A stretch of 33,316 nt of DNA from a virus, in IMG/VR virus record IMGVR_UViG_3300037346_000162, positions 1 to 33,316 of that record. One strand, 5' to 3'. This document shows positions 30,609 through 33,316 of this stretch, in pieces. The notes beneath the pieces were generated by a model, which was not told where the DNA came from, did not search any database, and saw only the letters and a program-made list of their open reading frames with translations. Position 1 is the first letter of the stretch; the number at the start of each line of letters is the position of its first letter. The position numbers and the translations under genes are program-made.

Positions 30609-30853
30609 TAGAGCTTCTTGGCAACTGCCTTTTTGGGTGCAGCCTTCTTCTTGGTCGTCAACTTAAGTTGCCGACCATAGCGGCTATCTTTCGGGTCAAG
30701 CCACGAATACACAACAGGAAGCAACGCTGCACCAGCAGCGTTCAACAACATCTTCGGGTCTGTCACACCGCTCATATACAGTGCGGCGCTTGCGGCAGCA
30801 GCCGTTTTAACCCATGATTTCAACATTGCTTGATTATCTGAACTTAGTCTCAT
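30608..30853 (-). CDS. Holin candidate
   Basis: 81 aa with two hydrophobic stretches, AAAASAALYMSGV (18-30) and LLNAAGAALLPVVYSWL (36-52), separated by a short polar turn (TDPK). A WLDPKDSRYGRQ motif and a Lys/Ala-rich cytoplasmic tail (KKKAAPKKAVAKK) follow. This layout and the LDPKDSRYGR motif resemble actinophage holins. It would let the endolysin at 9554-10078 reach the wall. The ribosome site is weak (AATTAGCC before TATATATATG), so expression may depend on coupling to the upstream gene. Confidence 0.65.
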   Translation of the reverse strand: MRLSSDNQAMLKSWVKTAAAASAALYMSGVTDPKMLLNAAGAALLPVVYSWLDPKDSRYGRQLKLTTKKKAAPKKAVAKKL

Positions 30854-30862
30854 ATATATAGG

Positions 30863-31129
30863 CTAATTGTTCCCTAGTGGTGGTTGCTCTTCATCAACTA
30901 TCGGTACAACAAGTACTGGTGCAACATATACTGGTGCAATAAAATCCTGTGCAGTCTCATCATAGGTGTATCCCACACCTGCATAGGTATGATTCTCTAC
31001 ACCGATAAAAGTTTCAATCCAGCGACCCGCATATCGTTCAGGGTTTGCTTGTAGGAAGTCACGCTGAACGACAGCAACATGGGTGACCACATTGTTGTCA
31101 TCAATCTGTGCAAAATATTGTGCGCTCAT
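30863..31129 (-). CDS. Small virion-associated hypothetical protein, 88 aa
   Basis: Starts MSAQYFAQIDDNNVVTHVAV, continues with RYAGRWIETFIGVENHTYAG and VGYTYDETAQDFIAP, then a Pro/Val-rich tail ending PIVDEEQPPLGNN. Short proteins of this form accompany fibre genes in many aquatic phages. The ATG overlaps the stop of the glycine-rich gene as ATGA. A degraded copy of its last codons is found after the gene at 32502-32693. Confidence 0.7.
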   Translation of the reverse strand: MSAQYFAQIDDNNVVTHVAVVQRDFLQANPERYAGRWIETFIGVENHTYAGVGYTYDETAQDFIAPVYVAPVLVVPIVDEEQPPLGNN

Positions 31130-32043
31130 ACCCTGAACCTGACATAAACAATTCCTGAACCACCTGAGCCACCACCGCTGTAACCACCACCGCCACCACT
31201 AGCAGTGTTTGCTGATGCAGAACCACCAGAGCCACTACTTGATGTTCCTGCTCCACCGACCGAAGAGCCACCAGCACCACCGCCACCAGCAACACGACCA
31301 CCACCTCCACCACCAGCCTTGAATAGTGCAGAACCTGAAATAAAAGTACTGACATCAACACCAGCGCCACCATTGCCCGTACTTCCTCCACTGTCACCAA
31401 CACCACTAAAACCACCACCGCCACCGCCACGATTTCCACCGCCAGCAGGGTTTGCGAATGCAGTGTCACCAAGTCCAATACCACCTAAGTTGCCTTGCTG
31501 AAGCACTTTCACGGTTGAACTTATACCATCAGCAAAGTATCCATTGTTTCCGCTTCCCGAGCCACCTGTCTGCGATAAAGGCTGACCACCGCCACCGCCA
31601 CCGCCACCGCCTCCAACAGCCTGAACTACAGTACCAATCAAAGCCTCTAAACCTTTAGTGTTTCCTGCGCCACCAGCACCAATACTCACAGCGTAGGTTG
31701 CGGCAGCAAGATACAACGTTGTTTGAACCCTGCCACCAGCACCACCGCCACCACCAGCATGAAAGGTGTTTACACCACCGAAACTCCCTGCTATTCCCGA
31801 ACCACCACCGCCACCGCCTGCGAACATCATCACATCAAACAAACCACCTGTTGACACAACAAGGTTTGCATCAGTTGAAAATGTGAGAAGCGTGTACGCC
31901 GTAGAACTAACAGTGATAGATGACGATGACCCACCAGTAGCAATACCATAACCACCAATAACACCAATCCCCGTAGGTGCAGGCTTACCAAAACCACCGA
32001 CAGAGGGCTGTTGAATGTTTGTTCGCTGACCGAAGCGTGACAT
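31126..32043 (-). CDS. Glycine-rich tail/adhesin protein
   Basis: 305 aa. Residues 1-70 form a normal beta domain (GYGIATGGSSSSITVSSTAY; TLLTFSTDANLVVSTGGLFD). The rest is packed with Gly runs, including ten in a row, alternating with short polar or aromatic loops, and ends GGSGIVYVRFRV. That ending and the poly-Gly layers resemble the polyglycine sandwich of receptor-binding adhesins (T4 gp38 type). Likely contacts the host surface; loops between Gly runs would set specificity. Confidence 0.8.
   Translation of the reverse strand: MSRFGQRTNIQQPSVGGFGKPAPTGIGVIGGYGIATGGSSSSITVSSTAYTLLTFSTDANLVVSTGGLFDVMMFAGGGGGGSGIAGSFGGVNTFHAGGGGGAGGRVQTTLYLAAATYAVSIGAGGAGNTKGLEALIGTVVQAVGGGGGGGGGGQPLSQTGGSGSGNNGYFADGISSTVKVLQQGNLGGIGLGDTAFANPAGGGNRGGGGGGFSGVGDSGGSTGNGGAGVDVSTFISGSALFKAGGGGGGRVAGGGGAGGSSVGGAGTSSSGSGGSASANTASGGGGGYSGGGSGGSGIVYVRFRV
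31585..31614 (-). repeat. GGTGGC hexamer repeat coding ten glycines
   Basis: Alternating GGT and GGC codons encode Gly10 in the adhesin. Slippage by whole hexamers would add or remove Gly pairs without a frameshift. Confidence 0.6.
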
Positions 32044-32047
32044 TTAG

Positions 32048-32410
32048 TTAAACCGTAATTCGGTTGACATACCCATGAACAACAATAGATGTACTAGTAG
32101 CGGCAAAAGCACGAACAACCAAAGGAGTAGCATTACCCTTAATGAGCAAGCCAGCAGAAATTAAATACAAACCATTCTCAGCCACAATAGTGTATTCAAT
32201 GTCGTCACTACCTGCGGTAGTTCCACCCCACTGAACAGTCAACTTGCGGTTAGATGTGTCGTAGTTAACCGCATACAACCAAATTTCATCCAAAGTTGTT
32301 GCCGTACTAGAACCAGTATGAATAAGAGTTCCCGCCGATGCCGTGGCGGAGACAAGGATGCCACGCCCATCAGTTGAACCGCTAAGAATAGTTTTGCTAA
32401 ATGTTGCCAT
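32048..32410 (-). CDS. Small beta-rich virion protein, 120 aa
   Basis: Starts MATFSKTILSGSTDGRGILV; the sequence alternates strands such as IHTGSSTATTLDEIWLYAVN, LTVQWGGTTAGSDDIEYTIV and VVRAFAATSTSIVVHGYVNR. No cysteine and no membrane segment. GAAAGG lies 8 nt before the ATG. Small jelly-roll-like proteins of this type occur beside fibre genes and may be capsid decoration or tail-tip proteins. Family not certain. Confidence 0.75.
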   Translation of the reverse strand: MATFSKTILSGSTDGRGILVSATASAGTLIHTGSSTATTLDEIWLYAVNYDTSNRKLTVQWGGTTAGSDDIEYTIVAENGLYLISAGLLIKGNATPLVVRAFAATSTSIVVHGYVNRITV

Positions 32411-32426
32411 ATATATAGAACCTTTC

Positions 32427-32468
32427 GTTCCCTAGAAGTGGTTGCTCTTCATCAACTATCGGTGCAAC
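32427..32468 (-). pseudogene. Remnant of the 3' end of an 88-aa-gene-like copy
   Basis: This 42-bp stretch matches 30869-30910 at 39 of 42 positions, and read in frame gives VAPIVDEEQPLLGNE, the C-terminus of the 88-aa protein. It follows the stop of the 63-aa gene in the same frame and has no start of its own. The flanking CATATATATAG is also shared (32408-32418 and 30851-30861). Confidence 0.75.
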
Positions 32469-32501
32469 AATCAGCCAACGAAATAGCGTTGCACGACTCG
32501 C

Positions 32502-32693
32502 TCACAGTGCGGATATTTCGTCGGCTGTTAATCCAAGGGCGGCAAGTTTTGCTTCGGCGCTTTTCTTGGCGGCGGATTGTGCGGCGGCGGCGGCTACTTC
32601 TTTGCTGTCGTCGGTAATTATGAGGTAGTTGGCGTGTTCTGCGTCGGTCATTTCTCGTACAGTGTCGCCGTCTTGAATATTAGGTTTTGTCAT
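32502..32693 (-). CDS. Small fibre-associated protein, 63 aa
   Basis: The ATG at 32693 has AAGGAT upstream and is preferred to longer frames that would run into the preceding gene. Starts MTKPNIQDGDTVREMTDAEH, then an Ala-rich helix and AKLAALGLTADEISAL. The LAALGLTADEIxAL ending and the MTD.E region are typical of small tail-fibre assembly or chaperone-like proteins found after fibre genes. It likely helps the large protein encoded just before it. Confidence 0.7.
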   Translation of the reverse strand: MTKPNIQDGDTVREMTDAEHANYLIITDDSKEVAAAAAQSAAKKSAEAKLAALGLTADEISAL

Positions 32694-32703
32694 TGTGTAA
32701 TCC

Positions 32704-33316
32704 TTAACTGTTTTGGTAGCCGTAAACACGAATAACGCCGCCCGTAATATTTGCGCCGCCTGCAACGGTGATGGTAAATGCCGTGTATTGTGTCGTATTA
32801 GGCAGTACGCCCTGATAACCCATACGACCGTTAAGGTTTGACATATTGTAAGCGACACCGCCCATCACATAAGTATGTTTCGCAAGGTTCGGATTTCTTG
32901 CCTCAAAATTGAGCATTAGAAGATCCGTACTAAATTCGCCTATACCCGCAAAAGACGATCTACTTGTTGCGCCAACGCCGCCAACAACGCCACTTTGAGC
33001 GTAGACGTAAGCCCAATTATATCCCGATGTTGTAGCCCCGAAAGTTAGATTTAAACCGTTGTTCGCAACTGAGCCGACACCACCTGAGACAATAATTTTG
33101 TAGTTGTCATAAGTAGAACTAAACACATCAGACACCACGACCGAATCAACTGCGGTACCGATAGTTTGCGCCGTAATTAAAGTCAAGCCAGCCGCCGCTG
33201 TGACCGCTGACGGGAAGTAGATGGATACGCCAGCCGAAGTAAAATACAATGTGCCCGAACCGTTTGAGGGTACAGCCAGCGAACCAGCCGAAGCAACAGT
33301 CGCTGTTCCTGCCGTA
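32704..33316 (-). CDS. Tail fibre / receptor-binding protein, C-terminal part (start outside window)
   Basis: The frame is open to the right edge, so this is the C-terminal ~204 residues of a longer protein. It begins with low-complexity Ala/Ser/Gly/Thr sequence (VASAGSLAVPSNGSGTLYFT) and leads into a beta domain: VVVSDVFSSTYDNYKIIVSG, GLNLTFGATTSGYNWAYVYA, HTYVMGGVAYNMSNLNGRMG and FTITVAGGANITGGVIRVYG. This SxYDNYKI... ending domain is common at the tips of phage fibres and would be the receptor-binding head. A separate TTG-started short protein is less likely because the open frame has similar composition upstream. Confidence 0.75.
   Translation of the reverse strand, partial: TAGTATVASAGSLAVPSNGSGTLYFTSAGVSIYFPSAVTAAAGLTLITAQTIGTAVDSVVVSDVFSSTYDNYKIIVSGGVGSVANNGLNLTFGATTSGYNWAYVYAQSGVVGGVGATSRSSFAGIGEFSTDLLMLNFEARNPNLAKHTYVMGGVAYNMSNLNGRMGYQGVLPNTTQYTAFTITVAGGANITGGVIRVYGYQNS

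Noticed and set aside
31101-31484. 127-residue Val/Leu-rich frame on the - strand resembling a membrane protein
   Set aside because: It is the shifted frame of the glycine-rich gene: GGTGGC codons read out of phase give Val/Leu-like runs. The Gly frame ends in the family-typical GSGIVYVRFRV.
31205-31501. 98-residue proline-rich frame on the + strand
   Set aside because: Antisense of the Gly codons (CCACCGCC) gives Pro by necessity; no ribosome site and wrong strand for the arm.
32694-32858. Longer start for the 63-aa gene (118-residue version)
   Set aside because: It would overlap the fibre gene by about 155 bp, and the added residues look like a shifted frame of that gene; the ATG at 32693 has a good ribosome site.

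Overview
This window is a large part of a tailed double-stranded DNA phage genome, most likely a short-tailed (podovirus-like) phage of an actinobacterium. The host inference rests on a WhiB-family gene (3001-3288) with the Wbl four-cysteine pattern, a family confined to Actinobacteria and their phages. The DNA looks only moderately GC-rich by eye, so a low-GC aquatic actinobacterium fits better than a high-GC soil genus; this is inference. The podovirus call rests on the late gene order: terminase, portal, scaffold, capsid, head-tail adaptor, a tail-nozzle-like protein, then several large internal-virion-type proteins ending in one of 2867 residues. No tail tube, sheath or classical tape measure is visible. 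No integrase, attachment site, tRNA gene, CRISPR array or insertion sequence was seen.

Layout. Positions 3-9702 are read on the + strand and form a tightly packed early/middle arm. (i) 3-1982: a carboxylate-amine amidoligase (cut by the left edge) followed by a class II glutamine amidotransferase with a cysteine-rich tail, probably a peptide or wall-modification pair. (ii) 1992-4364: small unknown genes, WhiB, and a secreted lytic transglycosylase. (iii) 4365-4469: the longest untranslated gap in the + arm, with a possible extended -10 box, a symmetrical G-tract and a GC-rich hairpin. (iv) 4470-8519: a replication/recombination block with a Cas4/RecB-like nuclease, a DnaB-type helicase core, an archaeo-eukaryotic-type primase, a RusA resolvase, a 20-residue hydrophobic peptide and a PD-(D/E)XK-like protein. 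(v) 8509-9702: a sigma-region-4-like protein and three small unknowns. No DNA polymerase lies in the window.

Positions 9554-33316 are read on the - strand (transcribed right to left) and form the late arm: tail-fibre and appendage genes at the right edge, a holin candidate, terminase large subunit, three small genes, portal, scaffold and major capsid protein with a strong terminator behind it. Then come two small genes, adaptor, nozzle, small fibre-like genes, four internal virion proteins and an M15-like endolysin. The two arms converge and their last genes overlap by 149 bp.

Most neighbouring genes overlap by 1-11 bp (ATGA, TAATG, GTGA), so each arm is probably translationally coupled. No stretch longer than 300 bp lacks a gene. 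Six consecutive late genes (10078-21994) encode no cysteine at all. Several genes under 60 codons fit exactly between their neighbours and are annotated from the raw sequence.
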